Below, piece by piece: positions 51,037 through 63,775 of a stretch of DNA of 64,000 bases. Made by a program: the position numbers and the translations under genes. The first letter of the stretch is position 1. Every line of letters starts with the position of its first letter. This DNA comes from Rhopalosiphum padi (Eukaryota > Arthropoda > Insecta > Hemiptera > Aphididae): NCBI RefSeq assembly GCF_020882245.1, contig NC_083600.1, positions 23,560,001 to 23,624,000 on the forward strand. Direction: 5' to 3'. A model generated the notes under the pieces. The model had not been told where the DNA came from and searched no databases. It saw only the letters and a list, made by a program, of their open reading frames with translations.

Positions 51037-52699
51037 ATAATTTAACTTATTTAAACAATATTAATTCTCGACTTAATAGTTGATAATTCTATATTATGTA
51101 TATAGTTTTAAGTACATTAGTATTTTAACATTAAATGATTTTTATCTCATATACATATAATTTAAAAAAACAAAATATTTTAATCTTAAATTATGTTGTA
51201 TGTGAGATTGTCAATTTTTTTTATATATAAATATATATGACAATATTAATGATATAATTAAAAAAAATTTGAAAAAAATGAATGATTTGAGTGTTTTAAG
51301 TCGAGGTTACATTCCAAATGCTCTTCTCCATATTAATAATTTGAGTTCAATCGGAGAATCTAAGTTTTAAATATTTGTGTTTCTAAAATTAGAATATATA
51401 CTCGACTTATATGTTTATCTTAAATGTATTTTATTTTATAATTGTTGTTCTTTTATTGACAAATTGAAATGTTGAATTATTTAAATGTACAACAAAACTG
51501 TTAATTGGTAAAACTGAAATATATCTTATAATTTCTAATATTGTGTAACATCAAACAATAATTGCATAACACCTACAAGTATTAAGGTTGAAGTGTATGA
51601 GAAACTTTATAGATATTCAAAGAAAATGTATTTTGTTGTGTTGCAAATTCAACCCTAATCTCTGTCTATATAGTCGCTGCCTGAAGAATCCATAGAATTC
51701 TATTTCTTTAGTAAAATTTTTCCTCACAATGTTGTATTTCATGACTTACTGACTAGCAGCTTAAATATATTGTAATTAATGTTCTGTAAACCTATCTCTC
51801 TTTTTAACAAAACAATGGTTTTAAGATAGACGTAATTTTTAGTTTTCTACTAACATTAAATATAAATTACAATAGTTCACTTTAGAATTTTAGATGTTCC
51901 ATTTAAAAGAACCTCAGTTTGTAATATTCAAACACTGTTAAGATGATGTTGAATCTTCTAATGATATGCTGACCTTAGCTAAAGATGATAATATCTTTAT
52001 TCATAATTTTAAACCACCACAGAAAATGTGTTTCTACAGAAAATTTTGCCCTTTTCAACGTTACTTCCAAATTGAACAGCCTGGTATGAAAAAAAAATAA
52101 ACTAATAGAAGTTTTATCTGTTTTTTCTATTGATGATTACTAAAACCATACATGTTTGGTATATTTTTATTATGTATTTCAATATTACAATAATAATACA
52201 TAATATATTGTTATGTAATGTAATAATGTTACCAAATTTCGTTTCGTAGATACGATAACTTATACAGATAAATAAATAAACGATTGTGGTGTGCATTGAG
52301 TAGCCTATGTACGACTCCTTTTAATCATAATTCAACCGTATTCTTTAGACCATTAGTACTACCTCGCTAGGATAGTGGGAAGGACTATACATTAATTTTG
52401 AAATTTTTTTTTAATAGACATAAATTGGCATTATTATAATAATCAAGAATATAATACAAACCATTAAATTTATTTCCATGTGAGAAAAAATTTGAAAATC
52501 AGTCGTGTAGTAGTTATGGCTTTCTTAGATGTATTTTGGTCCTATTGTTTATAAAAAATAAATATCATGATAACCGGTTAGCGTGTTGTATATTACATAA
52601 ATTAAAATGAATGATTAATTTTCAGTATTCGAATACCAAAAAAAATTTTAAACAGTAAAAATGTTATGCGATCTTTTTTTTATTTATTTATTATTACAG
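51037..52699. other. 3' region of the ZC3H18-like gene and decayed exon copies
   Basis: This includes the 3' untranslated region of the ZC3H18-like gene and a minus-strand pseudogene fragment (51387-52090). Apart from these it is AT-rich spacer. Confidence 0.5.
51387..52090 (-). pseudogene. Decayed tandem copy of the last two exons of the pipe-like sulfotransferase
   Basis: The segment aligns in the same orientation with about 54472-55130, including exon, intron and 3' flank. On the minus strand about 51655-51720 reads TKEIEFYGFFRQRLYRQRLG, against TREIEFYQFCRQRLYRQRLA in the intact exon. The stop codon TAA of the intact gene is CAA here. The copy of the penultimate exon (about 51890-52085) is frameshifted and carries an insertion of roughly 70 bp. 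Exon order and spacing are kept, so it arose by DNA-level tandem duplication, not by retroposition. It is not translatable. Confidence 0.85.
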
Positions 52700-52822
52700 G
52701 AGATGCGAATAGACAAAACGCTGTTGGATGGACTTATACATACACCTTTGGATAAAAAAATCAGTCATGACCTGAAAGAGTCGATAGTTAATGTTTACAA
52801 GGATTATATTAATTACAGTTAG
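52700..52822 (+). CDS. Orphan 3'-terminal coding exon, unknown gene
   Basis: A strong acceptor (a T/A-rich tract ending ATTACAG) opens a 40-codon frame starting EMRIDKTLLDGLIHTPLDKK and ending VYKDYINYS, then a stop. An AATAAA about 60 bp later could be its polyadenylation signal. Codon use is coding-like, unlike the flanks. I do not recognise the protein. The upstream exons are not evident. It could be an alternative last exon of the ZC3H18-like gene, whose phase-0 donors at 49972 and 49702 would fit, or the last exon of an unseen gene, or a fragment carried here by duplication. Confidence 0.45.
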   Translation, partial: EMRIDKTLLDGLIHTPLDKKISHDLKESIVNVYKDYINYS

Positions 52823-53787
52823 AAATTCTTGAATTTGTCAAAATCATAATAATAATTGAAAATTATATGTATTTATAATCAATAAAAATAAAAATAAACT
52901 AATTTATGACATCATGACACCATGAGGTAAGACAAAAACTACTAATTTTCAAATGAAAAATAAATCGAATCCAAATTCGTAGTGATAGTTAATATCTTTA
53001 CATGTTTTTGAAAGAAAAAAAACCAATCATTCTTTACTTATCGTATTATACTAGGGTCTAGGATTTGTTCATTAACAAAGAGAAGGCATTTAGCTTATGT
53101 TATTTATTTACTAATTGAATTTATAAGTAAAATAAAAGAACAATTTATTAATAACATTTAGAGAAGTTTCATTAAGTAGTGCAGCAGTGTTTAAGAGGAC
53201 GTCGCGTATAACGATATATACAATGAATATATCAACCATGAGAACACTACATCCTCATGAATATAGATTGTTAAGAAGATTCCTGTCAATGAATTTAATG
53301 ATATAGTACTAAATATGGGAATAGAGTGCCTAAGGTTGATTAATTAAGTTCTTAGGCCTTGTGCAATGTGCATTCTAGTAAAATATTTTTAGATTGAGTG
53401 GAATTTTTAAAAAATGAATCAGAAGGGGGTTCACATTAATGGATGTATTTGAGTGTTTACATGGAAAGTAAAAACAGTTATTAATTGTTGAGATGATTTT
53501 TGCACAGTATATGCGAGTAAAAAGTAAAATTAATTGAGTGTTATTCATTAATATGTAAAAGCCATCTGCATAAATTAGCTTTTAGCATAGATTATGAAAA
53601 TTTATTTTACTTCTCAACATGTTTATAATTTTAAATAATAAATGGAACCCTATTAATTATTATTATCTGATAGTAATGTTAAGATCATCTTTGTACAAAA
53701 AGGTGAAGCATGATTAGCACAAGATCGCTTCCCAAAATTGGAATTTGTTACAAATTATAGAGCAAGCTCTAAAAGAAAACAAATATT

Positions 53788-53975
53788 TCATGTATAACAC
53801 GTTTTACTTAGTCGCTTGTTTAGGTGAAAAATGTACACCAAAATTAACGGACAGAGTACGGTGATGAGTTGTAATGCCGTTAACCAGACTACCAGGATGT
53901 TGGTCTCAATGAGCCGTCTTATCTCCGGCGCTAGCTCGAAATATATTGAGTCCAAATTACTTTTAAGATTGATAT
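53788..53975 (-). CDS. Orphan 3'-terminal exon encoding a membrane-anchored C-terminus, unknown gene
   Basis: On the minus strand an acceptor GCTACTAG opens a 62-codon frame reading SIYFELAPEIRRLIETNIL, then a hydrophobic segment of about 22 residues (WLTALQLITVLCPLILVYIF) and a short basic tail HLNKRLSK, then a stop. Base composition is balanced and coding-like. It would be the C-terminal transmembrane part of a protein whose other exons are not evident. It lies between the intact and decayed copies of the pipe-like terminal exons. I do not recognise the family. Confidence 0.45.
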
Positions 53976-54339
53976 CTAGTAGCAAAGAACAAATGATATC
54001 TTAGAGTAATATTTGACAAAAAGTCTTAACGAAAATATTGTGTAATAAATAATAATGATTTTAAAATACAACTCGATAGAAACGCAATCTGTGACAAGCA
54101 AAAGAACATAACAAACTGGAATTATTTTTCATATCACAGGAAATTATTTATCGTATATTTAGAGAAAAAAAATAACTAGTATTCGGTAGGTAAATTAAAT
54201 ATAATATATTATGATAACATTGATTTATCTTTGATTTGTAATAATTGTATATTATTTAAAATTAATTTTAACAGATAGTTAACAATTAATATTTCATAAT
54301 TTGGTACATAAATATAAGCACAAACAAATGTCTGTGCAG

Positions 54340-54345
<6 letters not shown>

Positions 54346-54370
<25 letters not shown>
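54346..54370. repeat. (TA)n microsatellite
   Basis: A tract of about 25 bp of TA dinucleotides. Confidence 0.95.
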
Positions 54371-54376
<6 letters not shown>

Positions 54377-54729
54377 TAAAGATAATAATATTATGTTTAC
54401 ACTTTAAGTGTTAAAGTACGAAGAAAAAACAATAAATATAATAATATAATTATTACTTTTTTTATTACTAAAATTAGAATCTATATATTTATCTTAAATG
54501 TATTTTGTCTTGTATAATTGTTGGTATTATAATCTTATGTTAATTGAAATGTTGAAATAATTAAGTATACAACATAACTAACGGTTAAGAGGTAAAACTA
54601 AAACATAACTTTTAATTCCTAATATTGTATAATGAAAAACAATAATTGTTGCGTAACACGCGCGAGTTTAAAGGTTGAAGTGTACGAGGAACTTTTTATC
54701 GACGTTCAGAGAAAATGTATTTTGTTGTG

Positions 54730-57700
54730 TTACAAATTTAACGCTAGTCTCTGTCTATATAGCCGCTGCCTGCAGAATTGGTAGAATTCTATTTCTCTGG
54801 TAAAATTCTTCCTCACAATGTCTTTCACAGCTTCGCTGACTAGCGGCTTGAACGCATTGTGATTAACCTTGTTTAATCCCATGTCTCCTGTCAACGAAAT
54901 CAACGGTTTTAAGATAAACATGGTATTAAGTTTTATTTAAACATTGAATTTAAATTTACCGTAATATACTTGGGACGCTCCTCTGAAGAATCTCGGTATG
55001 TAATGTTCGAACACTGTTAAGGTGACGTTGAAATCTTCCAATACGCCGACAACCGCGTACTGTTGTTCCACAGAACGTTTTGCCCTTTCCAAAGCTCCTT
55101 CGGAATTGAACGGACTATGGGTAATAAAAAGAAATACAATAAAAACCAATTTTCAAATTTTTATTTGGCACACTATTTTTTAAGAAAACACTAAAACAAA
55201 CTATTCAGTCGAACGATTACCGAATAATACCCGTTTGACATATATTATAATCTGGATTTTATTGTTCTATGCGTTTCAATCGTACACTAATACTCTGTCG
55301 TAGGTACTCTGACTTATTTTTATTTATACTTATCGCAACAACACATAATAAAAGTATATTTTATCATTTAAAATTAATTCATACAGTTTATAATTATTTA
55401 AATATTTTGTTAATTCCTAGCAAATAATCACAAATAAGAATCTGATTACTTAAAGATTTTAAAATTATGATTTATAAATGCATTGTGGATCCGTAATGAC
55501 CTTAATCTTTTTAGTTAGTGTTAGTCTCAATTTTGTTTTATCGACCTACTGCGGCTGCACTATTAGGTTACAATAATATAATATAATCTGCGTATATACC
55601 TACGATTTAATTAATTTTAATATCACCAAGTGTGACATTTTTAATTTTTAAAAGTTACTTTCCCAGCTGTATCCATAACATATACGTATGTGACACTAAA
55701 TGTTCTGCGAAGTACGAATGTGTACCTAATGTACAGCTATAAGCATATTTGAGCTATTACTATTATTGTACGACATACGTTAGATTTGTTAAAACTGTAA
55801 TAATAATAATACATAAATCTAATATAATAAAATATTATGCGTAAACTATTGTGTTGAATGTGCGTGTAAGGCGTGTAATATTGACAATACATCATCCATA
55901 AGTTCCTATCTACATCGATGGTGAATATCTTAGCAGTAAATAAGACGCGTTTACGGTACTGTCCATTATTATTATATATACCCATAACGAACCCGTTTAG
56001 TAACGTATAAGGCCGGATTTGTAAAGAACTGTGGGTGGGTACTGCGCTACTACTTAAGCTACCTATTCATTTTTCGTATTCCGAATGCACGTCCGAATAA
56101 ACAGTCAGAATACAATATTGTTGTAATTCAGAATACGTACATATCGCATAGTGTTGTATCGATAAGCTAAACCCACTTTTCAAATATTAAATCGTTGTGT
56201 TTTTAAAATTATGAACAATGAGGCCACAGCTGTGTTAGACGAGATGATTGAAAACTTAAAACGTCAATATAGTGAATCAGAAACACGTCTTATTACTACC
56301 TATAAACTATAATACGCGTATAGCGACGAGCCGACGAGTCCGAGCAGTATAAAAATGTAGTTGACTAAGCAGTTAAGATCGCGCAGATATATACCTACGT
56401 CATATATATATATATATGACTTATGTATGTGCAATTCTATAGGTATCAAAAATGTTTTTGTTCGGGATAAATTAAGATTACCCAAAAAGCCAAAACTGAA
56501 CTCTGGAATATACTTTGATTACATATAAATGTGAATATTTCTATAAATACCGTACGTGGCGTATGTACCTAATCGAACGAGTGTACGACAAGTATAAAAT
56601 AAATACCTAATCGAAATAGTTATAAAACGATGGAAAATAGCTCCTCGGGTAAGCAGGTAACGTTTGCCCAACTAATTGTTAGCGGTTTCACCGCAGAAGG
56701 CCAGAAGATCTATAATAATTGCCTTACGTCTATATAATTTTATAATCTTATATTATTAGCTGTAATATATAGAGTATAGTAAAAATACTAAAAATAATTT
56801 AATAATCATGTGCATATAGCGTAATAACATTATAATAGTTCAACTAGAGACGGCCGAGACCAAGTTCGTCGATGTCTGATGTTTGAACACTAACCGTCTG
56901 GAAGTCATAATATTTATTACTATTTATTATTCCTAATCGTTAAATTATTGACGTTAGTTATTAATTATTAGTTATTAGGTACGCTACAGTTCAAATTGGT
57001 AAATAATGCATCGAGACTCGACACTCGAACACTAATACACTATATTGTAAATAGCCAAATAGGTAGCGCCTATAAACAGGTTATAAATTATAATATAGAC
57101 ACTATTATACTATTATTATGCATACAAGGTAATTTTGTTGAAGCTTATTAAATAAACTCGTTTTCTAGAAAAATATTAACAGTTTTGGAAATATTTTTTT
57201 ACACGATTTGAAGTACCTAATTAGGCACTTGTTACAAAATGTATAATACATTTTATTTTTCGTTTATATAAATTTTAAGTTATTACTGTTTTGAATAACA
57301 AATTTTTATTTAATTTATTTCAAAACAATATTTGTCTGCGTATTTCAATACATAAAAGTGAAATTTTAAAAGAGATATTTAATATATATACCTAACTTTT
57401 AAGTTCTTATAACAATGGCTATAGGATTTTAATAACCTACAAATCACAATATTGAACAAATTACTTATATAGGTAGAGTATTTTTATGTTCTATGGACCA
57501 TAATATACAACAATTTAAACCTAAAAATAAAAATAAAAATATTCAACGCTCAAAAGCTGATTCAATCACGCACCGTAACACATTTTAATTAAGAGGCGAA
57601 TTTCAAAAGTCGATCCAGCTTGAAATACACGGGAGAAAATTTTTTAAAAAACATTTTATATAGGTATTATGTAAATATAAAATAAAACATAAGAATTACT

Positions 57701-60700
57701 GAACTTTAATAAAACTATTTAAATGCTCTTAAAACTAGACAGAAAAATACAATTTACAATTTTAAACTCCCTGATGTCTAAATCGGATATTATATTATAC
57801 TTTGAAGTTTCAATACTGTGTTATAGATAATAGTTTTTTAAAAAATGCATTAAAATTCTAGCACTTCAGATAATAACTATAATTAATTTCTTACTATATA
57901 ATTAAAAATTAATTTTTTATATTGAAATCAGTTAGAAAAAATGTTGTATCGACATATTAAAAGTTAAAAATACATGTTGTCAAAAGTCAGATTGACAGTG
58001 TCAGTCAAATAATTAAACATTTAAAAAATAGTAGGAAAATAATTATTTTATTTTGAAAATTTTGATTTGTAATAATTTTGAAATTCAAATGATCTAAAAT
58101 AAATGTTTCCATTCGTTAATTCATTTCGATAAAATACGAGTTATCTTTTAAAATTATCTCCTTATAGTTGTATTATATTTTATATAATATATTATTATTA
58201 TTATACACAGTAGCTGCAGTCGCTACAGAGGTAGGATGCGTAAGTATATACTATATAGACGATGTACGAATTATGAGTACCTTTATGTAGGCAGTTACAT
58301 ATCTATCTCGTACACTACATTATCCATCACAATCATTTTGTATCGAGGGACATTTATCAGAAATCGTGTGTGAAAATAAATAATACTAGAAAGTTTTGTC
58401 GGAGAGAGTATATCCTAGGTAACTACCTCTAGCTATGTGTTATAATAATAATATATTATATTTTATGGCATGTCATATACTTGATTATATTATATTAGTC
58501 CATAATAGTGCATTACCAGCTACAGTATTAGTAGTTATTGGAGTTGTAGTTTCTTGTATGTATAAATATTATATTATATGTGAATGCTGCGGGATCGTGC
58601 AGTAAACGTGAACCGAAATTAAAGTTATTCGTCATTACCTACATATAGTACGTTGCCGCAAAAATATCAAACACCCTGTCGCGGTTTATCGGACGTCGCG
58701 TCGGCGTACAATAAATAATAATAATGTAGTTGTAATAATAATCCCACCTACAGAGAATTATTTTATTATAATCACGAACGATTTTGTCCGTGTTGCACGA
58801 AATTTAAGAAATTCTCATTATTAAGGTACCTACGATAATATATCAAACTGATAGCCAAACAACTTCTATTGACCTACTACATATGATGTATACCAATTCA
58901 TGTACAATATATAAAAAATTAAACTTAACTTAGAAGTGAGTAAGTGACATATGATTCAAATACTTAATCAAAACTTGATTAAATATTGATGATTTTTATA
59001 GAATAGATTACATTATTATCGAGAAATTCAAATTTATACATTCCAACATAAAATTATGCTTATGGAATTGTAATTTTTTTTATATTTTTTGTAAGTACTT
59101 TATTGATATAAATATATACCACCTATGTGATGTGCCTATTATCATTATTATAAGTGATAATTAATTGTTTTTTTTATTATTATTTAAGTTGGTTATATGA
59201 TAAGTATTTTTGTTTTGAGAGGATAGACCAAAAATTCCGTGCTTGCACAACTCATAAAAATGTTTTACTACTCCTATGTGTATTAGACTAGTTGATGGAA
59301 TGATTACTCCGATGCCTAAATAGTAAATTTCGTTTTTGTTACTATTTAAAATTCATTAGCTATTAGTGCATTATAGCCATCGCCCTATCACAATTAATAA
59401 AATATCTACGAAAAATATACCTATTACATAGGTATTATGTTTTTTTTTTCAAATTTTGAACGAGCTTAAAAATCTCAAAATCAATTAAATTTATGTTAAC
59501 GTTTATATTATTATTTTTTCTTTATTTCTCCCGAAACCTTATGTATAATTGTTGATTTTATAATATTTGAAACATTGTTATTGTATAAGGCTATTACCTA
59601 ATATTGTATACTATCTATTACCTACTTACTTACTTATTATTTCTTAAATAAAATCTTAAAAATTCAGTTTCCTATATATTTATTTCTGCTATGTTATGCA
59701 TGTAACAGCTATATTGCTAAAATTTATGTTTTTTAAATCACCTCCATCCCTGAACGGTTCAGGATGGGCAGGATGTCCCGTCTATATAAATCTGCACACG
59801 TATACACTGCGTACACGTATATGAAGTACCTTCGTATAATATTATATTTTGAACGTTTGACGATTGCTATATTGAACATCCAACATGTGACGGGTTTTGT
59901 TTTAACCGGTTCACATAATACGTACACATGGAAAAATCGTATTAACAGAATATATTACAGCTTAAGGTACATTTTTATACATCGGATAAAAGTAATGGGT
60001 ATGGGATATCAAGTGGTCCAGTAGTATTAGGCTAATTAATAGGTTCTGTTTGATCGACTTACGTATAAATAATAAATATGTATATTTAACATAAGTTAAC
60101 ATTAGAGTTGAGTAGGTATGCGGTTCAAAACCAATTTATTTATTTTGATATTTTTTTTATGGTTTAAACATTTTGTAAGAATTCAGTATCTACAGTTCTA
60201 GGTGATAAATAAGTGTATTATTAAAATAAATTATTTACGAATAGTAAGCACGACCCTATTTAATTTGCAAAAGTTTTAGAAAAACAATGTAAAAAACACA
60301 GCACGGCGCCAATTAAACTTTTTGATTGTGAGTTGTAAGTTGTAACAAAGTTTAAAAAAACATTTTCATCTAATAATTTATATTATTTTTTTATTTTTTA
60401 TTTATAAAACCATAAAATGATATTTTTATTACCTAGACAGTCGTTAGTCAAAGAAATTGAAATATTAATTGTAGTATTAAATAATTTTTTCAAACGTATA
60501 AGTGCGTTCCAATAATTTTAATTGTATACATTTTTGGGACCTATAATAGGTATAATAATATAAACCTTAAATATCATATTAGATATATACAATACAAACA
60601 TAAATTTTAATATATAGTGTATATATAATTATTGCATCTAAATTTTTAGTTAGAATTGTAACTTATGTTAAATGTATAACTATACTATAACACGACATCA

Positions 60701-61729
60701 CGACGATATACCTATTATAATCATACCTTATATGTGTATGTCAATTATTAAAACCTTAAGATGATTTTAATCTGACGGTTAGTAATATAGTTTTTTTTAA
60801 TGCGCTGGTAAATAAATGTTATTTTATTTAGGTTTGAAAAAAAATGCCCATAATAGTAAGTCAAGTAGGTACCTAGTTAAATACCTAGTAATTATTATGT
60901 TTAACCGATATATAAAACCCCGTCTTCCGTTATATATTTATATTAATTTTATAATATATGAGTATACAGCTAAAATATAAATATATAATGCTGCAATTTA
61001 TACTCACGTGCATTCCTCGTCATGTCCACAAAAAAACATCGTCTGTCGCCTGTGGTCACTGATCCCTTCGCGTTTTTCACCTTGCGTGTACCTACACTCT
61101 CTATCGCCACGAAGAACACAAGTCTCGAAGTCCTATAGGTGTAAATAAAAAATAAATAAATCAACTCATCATCGTTTGACAAACACGCATTCACGCATCC
61201 AATCGGCAATCGGTTAGAAATTTAATATGCATGTGCCGTAAAATAACGGTATTTTTTTTTTACTTTTTTTAACCAATTCGGATCTGGCAACGGCGTGTCG
61301 GGAAACGCGTGCTTCCTCTCCACATAGTACCACGGCGCTCTAATGTAGTAGTACCATGAGATTACTCGTTCCACAGGGTCCCTCACCAAGTTAATGTAAA
61401 TAGGTTCGGGCAGGTAAAATCTAAATGTATTCATACCGCGACACAAACATAAAAAATATACTAATTATAATACAGTATAAGAAAACGTGTTACACTCCCT
61501 ATCACTCCCTCTCTATATTTCTTTCTCGCTTCTCTTTCACTCTCTCTCGCTCACCCTTTCTCTGTTGCTCTACGCACGAACCATAATTTTGATACAAACA
61601 TTTATATATATATATACACACATAATATAAATATCAATAATATTATTACTTGGTAAAGTTGACGAAAGATATGTGTTTTATGAAAACTGAAGGCGTGTCG
61701 TACTTCGACACCATAGACGCCACACGAAG
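54730..61729 (-). CDS. pip: Pipe / HS2ST-type 2-O-sulfotransferase, last five exons (5' partial)
   Basis: This Golgi enzyme family transfers sulfate from PAPS to the 2-O position of uronic acids; fly pipe sulfates eggshell proteins in dorsoventral patterning. Exons on the minus strand: 61729-61650, 61420-61264, 61132-61008, 55114-54960 and 54887-54730. All are GT/AG with matching phases. The 3'-phosphate-binding motif RDPVERVISWYYY is followed by RAPWYYVERK, then DHRRQTMFFCGHDEEC, FNSEGALERAKRSVEQQYAV and PRFFRGASQVYYG. The end is KPLVSEAVKDIVRKNFTREI and RQRLYRQRLALNL. The 5'-PAPS loop, signal anchor and start are in exons beyond the right edge; none is visible up to 64000. Intron 4 of this set is 5.9 kb. 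The closest families are pipe and the uronyl 2-O-sulfotransferase UST, so the exact substrate is not fixed by the sequence. Confidence 0.9.
56211..56312 (+). CDS. Small ORF or exon fragment, unknown
   Basis: A 33-codon frame begins MNNEATAVLDEMIENLKR and ends before a TAA. It is amphipathic and Glu/Lys-rich, with balanced codon use that differs from the AT-rich surroundings. No homologue is recognised. It may be a first coding exon, a fragment of a retroposed gene, or chance. Confidence 0.2.
   Translation: MNNEATAVLDEMIENLKRQYSESETRLITTYKL
56630..56737 (+). CDS. Small ORF or first coding exon, unknown
   Basis: A 35-codon frame starts MENSSSGKQVTFAQLIVSGF. After the sixth codon there is a good donor context (TCGG|GTAAGC), so the real exon could end at 56648. 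Composition is coding-like. No family is recognised. Confidence 0.2.
   Translation: MENSSSGKQVTFAQLIVSGFTAEGQKIYNNCLTSI
61498..61572. repeat. CT-rich simple sequence
   Basis: This pyrimidine-rich stretch (CTCCCTCTCT, CTCTCTCTCG and similar) lies in the intron between the first two visible exons of the pipe-like gene. Confidence 0.8.
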
Positions 61730-62557
61730 CTGAAATCAAATAAAAAAAAAGTTATACAGTTATTATAAACTATATAGTCTTATAATTAGTCACATAGCCG
61801 ATCGAGAAGTAATCGTGGAATTATATACAAATGTTTTATATAAATATGTATCATATATGATACATATTAGTATATTACATTTAATATGAAATATTATCTT
61901 TAAAAGTAATCGAAAATATTCTTAAAGCGGTGTATTAGCAATAAATTATTGAAACAATACACATCGTTGTACGTTATAATATGTAAGAAATAATAATTTT
62001 GAAAACAATAATTGTATTATGTGTGTATAATGTTGTATATGTAATATGTTATGTACAAGCATAACTAAACTAACTACTAAGTTATATAGGTACAATAGGT
62101 ACATAGATTCAAGTAAAAATATACTATACATTACTGTAATATATTCACCAAAAAAAAGTAAATGGTTTTGTTGCAATTATTCGTTTAAAATTTAATAATA
62201 GCAGGTTATTTTCATTATTGGCAATCATTATACTTAACGTTTTCAACTTTCTTCTCTAAATAAATTTTATAGTGTTTCTCGATATGTAGGTAAATCTGTT
62301 TTATTTTAGAGAATTATTAGCGTACAAAAACATTGTAATATTCCTAAAATAATAAATATAATTTGTATATTGTATCTGTACAGATTATTGTAGGTATACT
62401 TGTGATCATTCAAATTATAGCTTTTATAGAATTTTAAAAGATTTAAGTAAAATAATTAATTACCGATCAGTATTGAAAAATAATAAATTTTAAAGTACAT
62501 ATCTGTATTTTTAGTTAATGTAAACATACAATAAAGTTAAATGTATAACCCGTCCAG

Positions 62558-62693
62558 TTCATATTGGCACTCGACAACCGTTATAATAAAAAAAAACAGT
62601 AGTCCGAAATGTATAGGTATTATTTTGAAAAAATTTAGTTTTTAGACCACTATTTTTTTAAAAATCTTAATGATTGTCGAGTGCCAAAATGAA
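62558..62693. mobile_element. MITE-like element, 136 bp, with 22-bp inverted ends
   Basis: The left end TTCATATTGGCACTCGACAA and the right end, reversed, TTCATTTTGGCACTCGACAA agree at 20 of 22 positions over 62558-62579 and 62672-62693. The interior is A/T-rich and non-coding. No clear target-site duplication was found, so the superfamily is open. Confidence 0.75.
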
Positions 62694-63704
62694 TTTGATC
62701 ATTTATGCATAAAATAACAATCAAATGGTTAAAGTACGATTGGAATGCAACATTATAAATCCGTGAAAACAATAAATTGATTAAAAACCTGCACAAATTA
62801 TTCAATGATGCATTTCACTTTGAGGGTTGTCATATACCGAATCGGAGATAAATGACAAAAACAATGGACAATGGACCTATGTTATAGCAATTATATTACA
62901 GATACTTTAAAAAAAATAAAACAAAGTAGACTATTCTTAGTTATGTATTAAGTGGATGACTCTCGTTTATTCGCGATCGTATAGAGTAGTACCACGATAT
63001 ATCGATAATAATTATAATATACATCTGCAGGCGCATGCAAGAAGTTAAACTACGCTGTATAGGTAATTGTAATATTAGTATAATTTATAATTGATTAATT
63101 ATCTGATTGCGCTGGAGGCTATTATACAAATAATGAATTTAATAATTACATATTATTATTTACTGAATGTACCTATAAATTAAAAATAAATTATTTTAAC
63201 TCACTTATTAAAGACATGTTTAGACATATTTAACGTACACTGGGATTTTTTCTACACGCTTATTTGACCAATTATAAAAACTTTAAATCAAACACAGATT
63301 ATCTTTAATAGACTCAAATTCGAAAAATAAATCAAACTTATTAGGTTCAAAGTAATAATTAAATAATTTGAATTTAAACATAAATTTAATATTTTCCTAA
63401 AAATATATAATCTTATATAACACTTGTAACTTTTATAATTATTATTTATAAGCAGTTAGGATTTTGTATAAATATTTTTTTTAATAAAAGTATTAAACAT
63501 TATTTTGAAAAACCTAAAAACAAATTTAAAACTTATTTATTATTTTAATTTAATATATATACTTATATATAGGGTTAGTTAGTTAGTTTAAAATGATGAA
63601 TTACAAAATTTATATATTATATTATATGAAAAAACAAGAAAATTTTTTTAATTTTATGGTACAAAACTAAATGTTGACCTTTTAAATATTAATTATACGC
63701 ATAG

Positions 63705-63775
63705 CAGTGGCGTACGCAGGATTTTTTAAGAGGGGTGTCATATCTCCCTGACACCCCCCCCTACGTACGCCACTG
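63705..63775. mobile_element. Very short MITE, 71 bp, with perfect 8-bp target-site duplication
   Basis: The ends CAGTGGCGTACG and CGTACGCCACTG are perfect inverted repeats. The element is flanked by identical ACGCATAG 8-mers (63697-63704 and 63776-63783). The interior has GGGGTGTC and GACACCCC, extending the fold into a near-complete hairpin. Duplication length and CAG...CTG ends fit a hAT-type origin. Confidence 0.93.

Larger units (their letters stand above)
55115..61007 (-). other. Long intron of the pipe-like gene
   Basis: The intron is 5.9 kb, AT-rich, and has no convincing exon. Two short plus-strand ORFs with coding-like composition lie at 56211-56312 and 56630-56737. A CpG-richer patch lies at about 58650-58710. 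The ORFs at 55737-55985, 56300-56485 and 59733-60024 have no domain and look random. Confidence 0.5.

Noticed and set aside
59733..60024. Overlapping ORFs on both strands in the sulfotransferase intron
   Set aside because: No domain and mutual overlap; composition alone explains them.
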